A stretch of 64,000 bases of DNA from Scortum barcoo (GCA_023238725.1 CM041550.1:7325044-7389043); one strand, 5' to 3'. Shown: positions 46,628-59,334, numbered from the stretch's first letter. The notes: generated from the letters alone by a model not told the origin. Translations and numbers: made by a program.

Positions 46628-49600
46628 ATGGCGTCCGCACTGATGGTTCGGGTTTGGATCGGTCTCACACTAGTCCAGCTCAGCAGCGCAGAGAGCCGGT
46701 ACGCACACGGACGAGCGGCCGGCCAGGATGAGCTCGGTGACGGCAGAGAGCGGCTGTTTGATGCGGCTCCAGAAGAGCAGAGCCAGCAGAGTTTCCCGGC
46801 ACCGGTTTGGAGTTTCCTCCGAGGTGACGAGCTGCCGCTCACGTGTTTTCTTTGTCAGACTGTCGGAGAACAAAGAGTCGTTTGAGGGATTTGAGTCAGT
46901 GACTGAATGTGTTTTTGGTGCTTTTCTGACCCAAATACCTCCACTTGTTACTGCTGAAAAGTCTGGAGCAACCAAAGTGTTTTGAAACCTGATTCGTGTT
47001 TTAAAAAATGGGCAAAATTGTCTTTTTTTAAATTAAGAAAACATGCCAAACGCTTCTCATATTGTCCTGAATAATCAATCAGGTTGGTCTCTAGTTAGTA
47101 TTTATTTCAAAGTGCCAATTAACACCCTCCTGTCCTCATTTATTGATCTGAAGGTTGACCGAGTCTTTACGCCATTTAAACTTTTGTATTGAGGCCTGGA
47201 GGGAAAAAAAAAAAGTTTATGCTTTGAATTTTTACATTACACATTAATATGTTATCTTTTCCTTTAAAACATCATTTGAGTGTTTGAGCTCTTTTTTTCA
47301 TATCTGGATTTTATTTTTAATTTACGGTGCCATTTAACATTGTCACTGTCAGTCAATATTTTATTCAATTTGAATCATCTCATTTGGTTTAGGATTTTAT
47401 TTAGTTTTTATTTCTGTAAGTTGCTGTTTTACCCCTTTTTACTAAATCTTTGGGTATAATTAATCTGTTTCTTCACTAACCTGGTCGGTCTTTGAAAATT
47501 GATTAATGAACATCCATTTAGCAGGGTTTTTTTTCTTCTTTCTTAAAAGATCAAACCACCCGCCATGCAAAAACCAATTGAACTTACTGAGTCATCGTCT
47601 TTATTCTCAAAGTGAATTTTCTTGCTCATCATTGGGTGTTTTATGCTGCTTTCCTGGTAAAACTTCTGCTTCAGAGGATAAACTTTAACATTTCTTTTAC
47701 AGTAGTCCCAGCCTTACTTAGTGAAAAGAGTTTGTTTTTGTAACCACAGATGCTCCAGGAAGTTATTGATCCCAATCAAGAAATAGTTGGTCACAAAACC
47801 TTTTTGTAAAACAGAAGTGTGTCCTTTTTGTACTTCAGTTTCTTTGTAGATTAAACAAAAGGGATGAAATGTCTTACTTGGTGAGCTTTGGAGATGCCAA
47901 GAAGTCTTTAGACTGTAGCGTCATTTAACTTACAGACATGAGAGCTGTATTAATTTCATCCAACTCTTCAAAAGAAACAATTCCTTTCAAATTTGTGGCA
48001 TCACTTACTGTTTTGTTTGTTTTTTTTCTTCATTGCAGGGAGTGGAGAAAGTCCAGAGACGTCAGATTTCAACCAGCCACAGTATCGCTGCAGTAATGGA
48101 AGACTTTCTCTGCGTTTTTCACTCATCAGATACACAAATCTGCATCTGGAAGGTGCATTTGATTTGTCCATCTGCAGTGTGTCTTTAAGAAAGTGGATCG
48201 ACTATTTTTTTTCGTTAGTTTTTTGTGTGTTTTTGTCAGAAACTTAATGTTTCTCCAAATCTTTTCCTCAGATGGGGCGCGGTTGCTGTCGCTGCCTGAC
48301 GGGTGTCACAGTTCTGTTCACGTTTATAGGTGGTGGTTGCTGGTGAAGCTTCCTCATACTGGCTGCAACACAGCAATACAGGTAAAATGTGGATTTTTGT
48401 CCAAACCGAATACTAATTCTCAAGCTCCATCCAACCATGTCACTCACACTCCCATGATGCCTTGGGTGAATAATGGATGCTATTTTTTCTACATTTTTTA
48501 AGGATTTGTGTGAATGAATAATACAGAAACAGTCAATGAGCCACACTATTCCTCTAGGTGACGCATTACCATGAGCACTCACTCTAGATCATTTTGATTA
48601 AATCTTTCATTCACTGTGTTGTTGTTGGAAATGGACACGAGAGCACCAGATGTGTATTAATCCCCTGAAAATAGTTCAAACCAACCATTTATTTGTGTTC
48701 AAGTAATGTTTGCCAGAACCAAAAAGCCCAGATGTTTAATAAAATTATTTTGCCTTTTAAATTTTTGACCATATATTTGTGAATTTTAAATAATCCACAG
48801 TAGTAACCAGTGATTTTGCGGCAAGATCTGCTGGCAGGGTCGGTTAGGTGAACAGTATTGATTAGACTGATCTGACAATAAATTAAAGTGTAATTCCTTT
48901 ATACATAAGTGATGCATCGATTATCCTGATTGTATGAAAGCTGTTGCGTGATATTCGTGTGAGGCCAACATACGAAATTACTGGCACATTCGTGTAACGA
49001 GGTGCATGTCTGAAAGGGGCTTATGTTTAAACTAGCCAAACTGATCAGAAAAACTGTGCTCTGGAAATGAATTTACTTGTGACAAGAAGGCTTCTCCAGT
49101 TGATAGTTTTTTCTTTTCCCCAGACTGGACATGTTAATGGTGGTTTCCGCCCGTTGAAACTGCATTATTTCGACCGGCTCCTGCAGGAGAACAGGACAGG
49201 AGTGGCCGTCTGTGAGGATCCAGTAATGTCACCACGAACAAAGACACCATTGGTGACTTGTGGAACAGCATACATTACTGTGAAGCTGCCTCGTGAAACC
49301 AAACTGAAGAAAGTGAGAGAGCTTGGTAAGGACCAGGTAGTTGGAAGCATATGCAAACGGCCTTTTGTTGTATCAGTAAGTTTCAAAGCTAGATATGTAC
49401 TAGATATCTTCCTACTGAAATTCTTGGTGTTGATCAGAGGAATATTAATTGCTTGAAGCACAATTATGAAGTTGTCTTTTTGGCAGATTTCTTCGCTAAC
49501 AAAGGATACTTTGTGAGACAGTGGAGGACTCCTAGAGCTTTGTTTGTGGAGGTATCAAAGTCATCAGGCACGGTAAGTAAAGTGCAAAAGCTGCTGCAAT

Positions 49601-52600
49601 GCATTGTTAAATGAGTTCATGAGAAAACTAATAGAAATGTCTAAACAGGATTCTGGCTTTGAAATGGTTTATGTTGACTCTACGGGAAAACTCTGCACGA
49701 TGCTGGCAGCTTGTTCCACTGTGAAAAAAGCTGGGAGAAATCATGTCAGGAGATCTCTGGAGGAACCAAATATATTTGATCTGTGGGGCTTTGAAGATAT
49801 TCCCCTTGAACCATTTGATCCAGAAACAACACAGACGACAGCGGCAATCACAACCACCTCTGCAAGTGTTGCACACACAACACAGGTATCTTTTTATGAC
49901 ACAGGGTTTGATCTGTGGGGATTTGAAGAAATTCCTGAGGAGCCTTACACTGGAACAGATGTGGAGATTCTACGAACAGCTGATTCGTTCACCACCACCA
50001 CGACTAGCGCTGCCGGTTCAACTGCGACAAGCTCCAACTCAACCACGACCACCACTGCCACCTTCACCACCACTCATGCTGGTTCTAGTACGCCGAGCGC
50101 TGCCTCAACCACCACCACAGCCGGTTCCACTACAACGACCGCTGGCTCCTCCACCACCACTGAGGACTTAACCACCATCACTGGCAGATCAACTACCACT
50201 AGTGCTGGTCCGAGTACGACGAACACTGGCTCAACCACCACCGCCATCACCGCCTCAGCCGCCACCACCACAGCCTCTACCACGACCAGTGCAGCTTCCA
50301 CTACCTCGACCGCTGGTTCCACTACCTCGACCGCTGGTTCCATGACAACTAGTGCTGGTTCGACTAAAAGTGCTGCCTCCACCACGATCACTGGCGGTTT
50401 GACTACCACCATGACGAGCGGTGGCTCAAGTACCACTAGTGCTGGTTCGAGTGCGATGAACCCTGGCTCCACCACAACGAGTGCCGGCTCCCCCGCCACC
50501 ACTGGCAGCTCAACGATGACTAGTGCAGGCTCCTCCACCACCACTACAGCCGGCTCAACCACCACCACCGGTGGCTCAATGACAATTAATACAGGCTCCA
50601 CTATGACGAGCACCGACTCAACCACCTTCACTGATGGCTCCACCACGACCATTAGTACCACCAGTCTTGGTTCAACTGCGACAAGCGCTGGCTCGACAAT
50701 GAAAAGCGCTGGCTCCACGGCCACCACTGCTGCCTCAACTACCACTAGTGCTGGTTCGACGAGTGTTGCCTCCACCATTACAACAGGCGGCTCAACCACG
50801 GACAGTGGTGGTTCCACTACGACAAGCGCTGGCTCACCCACTGCCAGCTCAGCTACCACTAGTGCTACTTCGACTACGATGAGCACTGGCTCCACTACGA
50901 CCACCACTGCCGGCTCGACTGCTACCTCAACTACCACTACTACTGGTTCGACTACGACAAGTGCTCCCTCCACCACTAACACAGCCAGCTCAATGACTAC
51001 TACTGCAGGCTCCGCTATGACGAGTCCCGCCTCAACCATGACCACTGGCGGTTCAGCTACCACTAGTGCTGGTCAGAGTACGACGAACACTGTCTCAACC
51101 ACCGCCGGCTCAACGGCTGCCACCACCAGCAGCTCAAGGAGGACTAGTGCTGGTTCAGGTACAACGAGCCCCGGCTCCACCGCCACCACCGGCGGCTCAG
51201 TGAGGACTAATGCTGGTTCGGGTACAACGAGCCCCTGGCTCCACCGCCACCACCGGCGGCTCAACGAGGACTAATGCTGGTTCGGGTACAATGAGCCCTG
51301 GCTCCACAACCGCCATGAGCGCCGGCTCCACCGCCACCACTGGGGGCCTAACCACCACCAATAGCGGCTCAACGATGACTAGTGCAGGCTCCACCACAAA
51401 GACTGGCGGCTTGATCACCACCACTGCTTCGACTTGGAGCGCCAGGTCCACAACCACCACTGGCGGCTCCACTACGACCAGCACGGGCTCAACCACGATC
51501 ACTGCTGGCTCCACGACCACCACTGCTGGCTCCACGACAACTACTGCTACCTCAACTACCACTACTACTGGTTCAACTACGACGAGTGCTGCCTCCACCA
51601 CTAACACAGCCAGCTCAATGAGGACTAGTGCAGGCTCCACTATGACGAGCACCGGCTCAACCACGACCACTGCTGGTTCGACTACGACGAGTGCTGGCTC
51701 CACCACGATGACTGGCGGCTTGACCACCACCACTTCAACTTTGAGCGCCGGCTCTATGACCAGCAAGGGTTCAACCACGACCTCTGGTGGCTCAACCACC
51801 AGCACTGCTGGTTCCTCTACAATGACTGTGTCCTTGACCACCACCGCCAGCTCCACAACCACCACTGCCGCCTCATCTACCACTTGTGCTGTTCTGAGTA
51901 GGACGAGCGCCGCCTCAACCACGACCACTGGCGGCTCAGCTACCACTAGTGTTGGCCAGAGTACGACGAACACTGGCTCAACCACCGGTGGCTCAATGGC
52001 CACCACCGGCGGCTCAAGGAGAACTACTGCTGGTTGGGGTACAACGAGCCCTGGCTCCACGGCCTGCCACAAACCCTGGCTCCACCGCCACCACCGGTGA
52101 CTCAACGAGGACTAGTGCTGGTTCGGGTAATATTACGCAACGACCACTGTCTCCACGACTGCCACGAGGAGGACTAGTGCTGGTTCGGGTACAACGAGCG
52201 CTGGCTCCACGACTAGTGCTGGTTCAGGTACAACGAGCGCTGGCTCCACGACTAGTGCTGGTTCGGGTACAATGAGTTCTGGCTCCACCGCCGCCACCGG
52301 CAGCTCAAGGAGGACTAGTGCTGGTTCAGTGCTGGTACAACGAGCGCTGGCTCCACGACTAGTGCTGGTTCGGGTACAATGAGTTCTGGCTCCACCGCCG
52401 CCACCGGCAGCTCAAGGAGGACTAGTGCTGGTTCAGGTACAATGAGCCCCTGGCTCCACAAGCCTGACCACCAGCTGGCTCAAGGAGGACTAGTGCTGGT
52501 TCGGGTACCCTAAGCTGAGCCCTGGCTCACCGCCACCACCAGCCTGCTCAAGGAGCCACTGGCAAGGTTCGGCTCCACCGCCACCACCAGCTTGCTGCAC

Positions 52601-55600
52601 AAGGAGGACTAGTGCTGGTTCGGGTACAACGAGCCCTGGCTCCACGGCCGCCACAAACTCCGGCTCACCACCGCCACCACCGGTGACTCAACGAGGACTA
52701 GTGCTGGTTCGGGTACAACGAGCCCTGGCTCCACAACCGCCTCAACAACCGCCACGAGCCCTGGCTCCACCGCCACCACCAGCGGCTCAAGGAGGACTAG
52801 TGCTGGTTCGGGTACACTACAACGAGCCCTGGCTCCACTGGCCGCCACAAACCCCGGCTCCACCGCCACTGCACCAGTGACTCAACGAGGACTAGTGCTG
52901 GTTCGGGTACAATGAGTGCTGGCTCCACTGGCTCAACCGCCACGAGGAGGACTAGTGCTGGTTCGGGTACAACGAGCCCTGGCTCCACGGCTGCCACAAA
53001 CCCGGCTGCCACAAACCCTGGCTCCACCGCCACCACCGGTGACTCAACGAGGACTAGTGCTGGTTCGGGTATAACGACCACTGTCTCCACGACCGCCACG
53101 AGGAGGACTAGTGCTGGTTCGGGTACAACGGCTTGCCGCGATCAGCGCTGGCTCCACGACTAGTGCTGGTTCGGGTACAATGAGTTCTGGCTCCACCGCC
53201 GCCACCGGCAGCTCAAGGAGGACTAGTGCTGGTTCGGGTACAATGAGCCCTGGCTCCACCGCCACCACCAGCGGCTCAAGGAGGACTAGTGCTGGTTTGG
53301 GTACAACGAGCGCTGGCTCCACGACTAGTGCTGGTTCGGGTACAACGAGCCCTGGCTACACAACCGCCACGAGCGCCGGCTCCACCGCCACCTCTGGGGG
53401 CTCAACAACCACCACTGGCGGCTCAACGATGACTAGTGCAGGCTCCACCACGATGACTGGAGGCTTGACCACCACCACCACTGCTTCGACTTGGAGCACC
53501 AGGTCCACGACCACCACTGGCGGCTCCACGACAACCACTGCTACCTCAACTACCATTACTACTGGTTCAACTACGACGAGTGCTGCCTCCACCATTAACA
53601 TAGCCAGCTCAATGCTAAGGACTAGTGCAGGCTCCACTATGACGAGTGCCGGCTCAACCGTGACCACTGCCAGTTCGACTACGACGAGTGCTGGCTCCAC
53701 CATGATGACTGGAGGCTTGACCACCACCACTGCTTCAACTTTGAGCGCCGGCTCTATGACCAGCAAGGGTTCAACCACGACCTCTGGTGGCTCAACCACC
53801 AGCACTGCTGGTTCCTCTACAATGACTGTGTCCTTGACCACCACCGCCAGCTCCACGACCACCACTGCCGCCTCATCTACCACTTGTGCTGTTCTGAGTA
53901 GGACGAGCGCCGCCTCAACCACGACCACTGGCGGCTCAGCTTACCACTAGTGTTGGCCAGAGTACGACGAACACTGGCTCAACCACCGGTGGCTCAATGC
54001 TCACCACGGCTGCCACCACCGGCGGCTCAACGAGGACTAGTGCTGGTTCCGGTACAATCAGCCCAGTCTCGACCACCACCGGTGGCTCAACGAGGACTAG
54101 TGCTGGTTCGGGTACAACGAGCCCTGGCTCCACAACTGCCACGAGCGCAGTCTCCACCGCCACCACTGGCAGCTCAATGATGACTAGTGCAGGCTCCACC
54201 ACAGTGACTGGCGACTTGACCACCACCACTGTTTCGACTTGGAGCGCCAGGTCCACGACCACCACTGGCGGCTCCACTACGACCACCACTGCCACCTCAG
54301 CTACCACTGGTGTTGGTCAGAGTACGACGAACACTGGCTCAACCACCGGCAGCTCAACGGCTGCCACCACCAGCAGCTCAAGCAGGACTAGTGCTGGTTC
54401 GGGTACAATGAGTCCTGGCTCCACGAGCGCCGGCTCCACCACTGCCAACACTGGTGGCTCAACTAGGACTAGTGCTGGTGCAGGTACAACAAGCCCTGGC
54501 TCAACCGGTGGCTCAAGGAGGACTAGTGCTGGTTCGGGTACAACGAGCCCTGACTCCACAACCGCCACGAGTGCCATCTCCACCGCTACCACTGGGGGCT
54601 CAACCACCACCACTGGTGGCTCAACGATGACCAGTGCAGGCTCCACCACGATGACTGGCGGCTTGACCACCACCTCTGCTTCGACTTGGAGCGCCAGGTC
54701 CACGACCACCACTGGCGGCTCCACTACGACCAGCACGGGCTCAACCACGGCCTTTGGTGGCTCCACTACGACCAGCACGGGCTCAACCACGGCCTTTGGT
54801 GGCTCCACTACGACCAGCACGGGCTCAACCACGACAACAACTGCCGGCTCCACGACAACAACTGCTACCTCAACTACCACTACTACTGGTTCGACTACGA
54901 TGAGTGCTGCCCCCACCATTAACACAGCCAGCTCAATGAGGAGCACGGGGTTCCACGGTTTCCACTACAATGAGCACCGGCTCAAAGACTAATGCAGGCT
55001 CCTCTACGACAAGCATCGGCTCCACGACCACCTCTGGCAACTCCACTACAACAAGCGCGGGCTCAACCACGACCACTGGCAACTACCACTAGTGCTGGTT
55101 CCACCGTATAACTAGCGGCACAACCACGACCAGTGGTGGTTCCTCCTCCACCACCACTGCCGCTTCCACTACAACAAGCGCCGGCTTAACTTCCACCACT
55201 GTTGCTTCTCCTACCACTAGTGCTGGTTCAAGTACGACGAGCGCTGCTTCCACCGCCAGAACTGGCGGCTCAACCACTACAAATGGTGGTTTCACCACTA
55301 CTGCCATCTCAACTACCACTAGTGCTGGTTCGATTATGACAAGTGCTAGTTCCACCACAACTAGCTGCTCTACCACGACCGATGGTGGTTCCACTACAAC
55401 AAGCACCGGCTCAACTACCACTAGTGCTGCTTTGACTATGACGAGCGCGACTCCATGACCATCACTGGCAGCTTCACTACGATGAGTGCCGGTTCAACCA
55501 CCAGCGCTTCTGGATCCACTACAGCGACCGCTAGCTCCACAACCACCACTGCCACCTCAACTACCACGAGTGCTGGTTTGAGTAAGCGTGCCGGCTCAAC

Positions 55601-55667
55601 CACCACCACCGCTGCCTCGACCAGCATGTATAAATACGATACAATGCATAAATTATTGAATGCTTAA
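46628..55667 (+). CDS. mucin-like secreted protein, copy B (plus strand; several frameshifts in the repeat domain)
   Basis: Predicted exons are 46628-46823 (phase 1 end), 48039-48152, 48272-48381, 49124-49375, 49438-49572 and 49649 to stop 55665-55667. All junctions are GT-AG and phases match. Residues 1-21 are a signal peptide (MASALMVRVWIGLTLVQLSSA). Residues about 83-291 hold nine cysteines and one N-glycosylation sequon (N163), ending in VTCGTAYITVKLP and FFANKGYFVRQW stretches. Two copies of the WGF motif follow (about 315-328 and 359-369), then a long Thr/Ser/Gly/Ala domain expected to be O-glycosylated. No transmembrane or GPI-type tail is seen; the end is MHKLLNA. One-base shifts near 51232, 52075, 53941 and 54946, and several between 52100 and 53110, break the frame. 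The exon 1 donor and the 62-bp intron 4 are provisional. The cysteine region might be ZP-N-like, but I cannot establish that. Family not recognised. Confidence 0.65.
47215..47463 (+). repeat. intron-1 repeat element, copy B
   Basis: Partner of 44028-44290 in the other palindrome arm, and the better match to the diverged spacer copy at 45560-45835. An A-run immediately precedes it. Confidence 0.75.
49975..55630 (+). repeat. Thr/Ser-coding repeat domain of copy B with internal higher-order duplications
   Basis: The domain is made of 21-bp-based units encoding forms such as TTSAGST and GSTTTTG, and a longer unit around RTSAGSGTTSPGSTATTGGS that dominates 51130-51300 and 52100-53390. A block of about 0.6 kb at 51400-51995 reappears nearly intact at 53450-53995, about 2 kb away, and part of it again near 54190-54300 and 54650-54720. 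A 42-bp unit (GGCTCCACTACGACCAGCAC, then GGGCTCAACC) is tandem three times at about 54717-54835. Confidence 0.9.
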
Positions 55668-55672
55668 TTAAA
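55667..55672 (+). promoter_or_regulatory. candidate polyadenylation signal of copy B
   Basis: ATTAAA overlaps the last base of the copy B stop codon. It would leave an unusually short 3' UTR, so a downstream exon or a later signal remains possible. Confidence 0.3.
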
Positions 55673-58600
55673 GGTTTTTCATAGAAATATAATATAAATG
55701 CGTTTTATATCCTTTGGAGTTGCAAAGCACCATCAGAGCATGATATTCTAGTCTTAAGTTAATATTCCTCAGCTGTCACCTACTTTTTTTTTTTTTATCG
55801 AGGCCAAATAACTTTTAAAAATCTGACTGTTGTAAGCTTTTTGTCTTCTTTTATCAGCAGAGGACATTGAGGAGTGGATAAAGGACTAAAAACAAACAGA
55901 TTTGACATGTTTATTTGGATAATGTAAATTTCTTGTTTCTTGTTTACAGAGAGAGACATTATTTCTGAGAGAGAGAGAGAGAATTTCAGCTGTTCAGACT
56001 TAGTAAAACAATACCGCCACAGTTTTTCCCTTCTGACATGGGGTCAAAATTAATAGAGCAATGCAACCAAGTTATTACTGTTTTTGAAAGTGACAGCTGT
56101 AGCATTCATTATTTAATTGGAGTTTACAGTTTGGGCCTGAACCTGAACACCATATACATGGAACAATGAACTCAAATCTGGCCAATTTTATCAGGATTTT
56201 GCTAATTTGGAGAGCCCAGTATTACAACACCCACAGAGATAAAACCACAGCTTAACTGAGCATGGCCCTTACATACCTGTGGATTCAACCAGTAACCATA
56301 TTCAGCCCATCTTTTGTGTTCCATGAATTACATGCTCTTCAACCGCACACATTTAAATCACGAATGGTAAAATTAGGTTTTGAGTTATATTTCTGCTTTG
56401 TGAGCTGGATTGCAACCTGAGATCATCAGACAAGGATCTCTTGACTGTTCCAAAGTTATTAATGAGGACTATCATGTCTATTGCTCTGAGGCCTTAGAGG
56501 CCTGCTAGAGGATACTGGACTCACTAGATCTGTTCAAACTATTGAATGTTCCCAAAGTAAGCACTAGATGGCAGTCAAATGTAACCATGGAAGGATAATT
56601 TTTGAACATGCCCACCCAGGGAGATATTACTACCTGTTTTTAGAGGCAGAACATTTGACAGGAGCTAACCACAGATACATTCTGGGATTATTATAGTATC
56701 AAATCACTGCATACAAACACTTTCATGTTATCTTAAATTTCCTTCTTTATTTATGCATAATTACATGAATATGGTTCTTTATGTGACATCTACCAAACAG
56801 CTGATAAATAATATTGAACATTTGAAGAAATATTGTAATGCAATATTTTTTTTTCTTTTCAGTCACATGGCTAATTGATATAAAGAAACTTGTTTGTTTC
56901 TTTGAGTTTTGAAATGTGATGAGCTAATACTATGGATGTAAAGAAACTGGGAACAGGACAAGTGTTGTGCAGTTCTGATGTCCTTGAATTGCTTTAAATA
57001 TGGTTTAAAAATAAAAAATGCATCAGGAAGATGTTGGAAAGTGCACCACAATGACAATTTTGTTATCCAGAACACAGTATCTGTGAGCTCTCACAGTCAC
57101 AAAAATCTCATTTTTTTAAGGCTTGCACTGTTTCTTGTGGCGAAGAAGATCCGAAGCTCAAGTTCATCAGCATCATATCAGATGATTTCACAGAACTCAT
57201 AGGTGACTATGGTTATATTATGGTTAAGTTAGGAAAATAAAACTACATGTGGTTACAATGATAAAAAGCATCAAGTCAAATGAACTACAATCTCATCCAA
57301 CAATAAATGGTACATTACTTGTGTCTGCACTAAAAGTTACAGCTGGACTAAAACTGTCTGCTGCTGCTTCATACAACGAGAATTTAATTATCAGAATTGC
57401 TGGCTGCATAATCATAACCGTACAGTTGTGGACTCCATATGAGGCCTTAAAAACTTGAACTGGTCTGAGGTGAGTGGTGTTCCTCTTTAGGGACTGGTTT
57501 TGCAAAGACAGACTTTTGACTACAGATGCAACTGATCGTAAGTCTAAATTCATCCTTCTGCAAAGATGTCAAGTTCTTTGCTGTCTTAAGTAGTAGTAAA
57601 TTGAGACTGTATTCAAAAATTAAAAGCTTAACAGCACTCTGAAAGCTTATTTTTAAGTCATTGAAGGAAAAAGAAAAAAGTTAAATGCTTGCAGGAAGTC
57701 TCTGGTCTTCATGTTGCACAGCCAAACTACGATGTAAGCAGTGGTTAGATGCTTGATAAGCCCAGAATGAGTTGATATATTTTACCAATGTGTCTTTAAA
57801 AAAGTGTTGCAGGGTTCATTTTCTGACCAGACCACATTGTTTGCTCTGTTCCCATGAGTTGTGTTCCTTCGAGGGGGCATTCCCCGCTGCCCTCAAGCCC
57901 TCTCCAGCAGGCTAGCAGTGCTAGACAAACAAGACCTGGGGTCCAGTCAATTTGTCTGGACAAATGTGGGGATTTGGGGCCACGGCAGGCTATGCAGGGA
58001 TGAGTGCTAATTGTTTGTGTGCCAAGCAACTCCCCTCAATCCCCTGGTCTCTCAAGTCACTCCATTCACCCCGGGCTTTGTCTGATAAGTAACTTGAACC
58101 TGACACATTGGACCCTGGAAAGTGGAATTCATGTTATTGTCTTCCCCTCGTTTTATGATTACATTTCAACTCTTGCAGGATCAGGTGTAAAATTGAGTCA
58201 AATGTGCTTTTCAAAAATACACTTTTTTCATTATTTCTCCATCATGCTCTCGGTACTGTGAGGGTCATGGGAGGAGGATGGATGGGAAGCAGATAGGTAG
58301 AGGGAGGGACGGGTGATGTGGCGCCTTTTTTACCTCCACCCCACAGTCAGCAGTCCAGGCAGCCCCCCCCCCCCATGTGCTCTCCTGGCATGCTGATCAG
58401 AGGATTAGGTCCCGAGACGGCGTCGAGTCAAGAGTACGCCAGAGAAAGGGAAAGGCATGCAGGGAAGATGAGGTACTTGCCGGTTTCACACGCACCCTAA
58501 CCCACAGGAGTGGCCGTGCAGGCGAGTTTCAGGAGGACCACACACTCATCTGCACCAGAGGCAGCTCGTCAGTAGAGGGTGACACAGTGCTACCACTCTG

Positions 58601-59334
58601 TGTCTGCACAGGGGAGAAAATAATTACGAATTAGAAATGATTTTTTCACTAGTATGGTACAGAATATATGGGAAAAGAAAGTGTATAATATATATCTCAT
58701 TTTCCCCAAGTGTTGCTTCGGGAAGATTTAATTTTCAGCAGCTTTAAAAACACAACAGGAAATGAGTACACACTGCAGTGAGGTAGAACACATACACATA
58801 AACATAAGACCAATAAAACCAAGAAACCATCACAAACTTAAAAGGAGAAGCTTAAAATTGTAAATCAACACCAAAATAGCGTGAAGTACAGAGGTCTCTG
58901 TATGCTGTTTTTGGTTTAGGAATGAATAAAATAAAATAAGATATTTATGAAATAAAAAGTAAAAGGATATAGTTTCGAGTTTAACATGGGCTTCATGCAG
59001 GAACCACATGTATGAACAGAGGACATTTATATAGATAAGAACTTTTACCAACTGTTTTCTCTTAAGAATGAAGACAATTCACTACTGTCCAAACCAGATA
59101 GTCTGCTTTTATCCACAGGAGGAAAAATGCTTTAATCTGTTTGAATATGGAGTTTGAACACAGCACTGCTTATTATGTTTAATTCCCATGCGTATTTCAG
59201 GGTCATTCTGCAAGTCTCTGTCCGGTTACACTTGACATCATGTATTTTATTCTGTCATCCATCTGTGATAGTCATATTCCTTTGAACACCACAAATCTGA
59301 TCCATGGATAATTGTTTTTTATATTCAAATTCAA
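55673..59334. other. intergenic region, no supported gene
   Basis: AT-rich, with a GA microsatellite at about 55971-55981 and a 12-C run at 58363-58374. A more GC-balanced island at about 57840-58100, containing no long frame, may be a conserved non-coding or regulatory element. The sequence around 55858-55889 could be a small terminal exon (see findings). Confidence 0.5.

Larger units (their letters stand above)
45945..49870 (+). repeat. right arm of large inverted duplication (mucin-like copy B 5' half)
   Basis: Reverse-complement partner of 41610-45545. It carries the copy B promoter, exons 1-5 and the start of exon 6. Small differences from the left arm include one extra base after the exon 4 donor and substitutions near 48657 and 48716. 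The arm is therefore not a simple reuse of the same reads, though alleles placed in opposite orientation remain possible. Confidence 0.95.

Noticed and set aside
50074..55627. Minus-strand frames of Val/Glu/Pro type opposite copy B
   Set aside because: Mirror image of the copy A antisense artefact; no start context, exons or homology.
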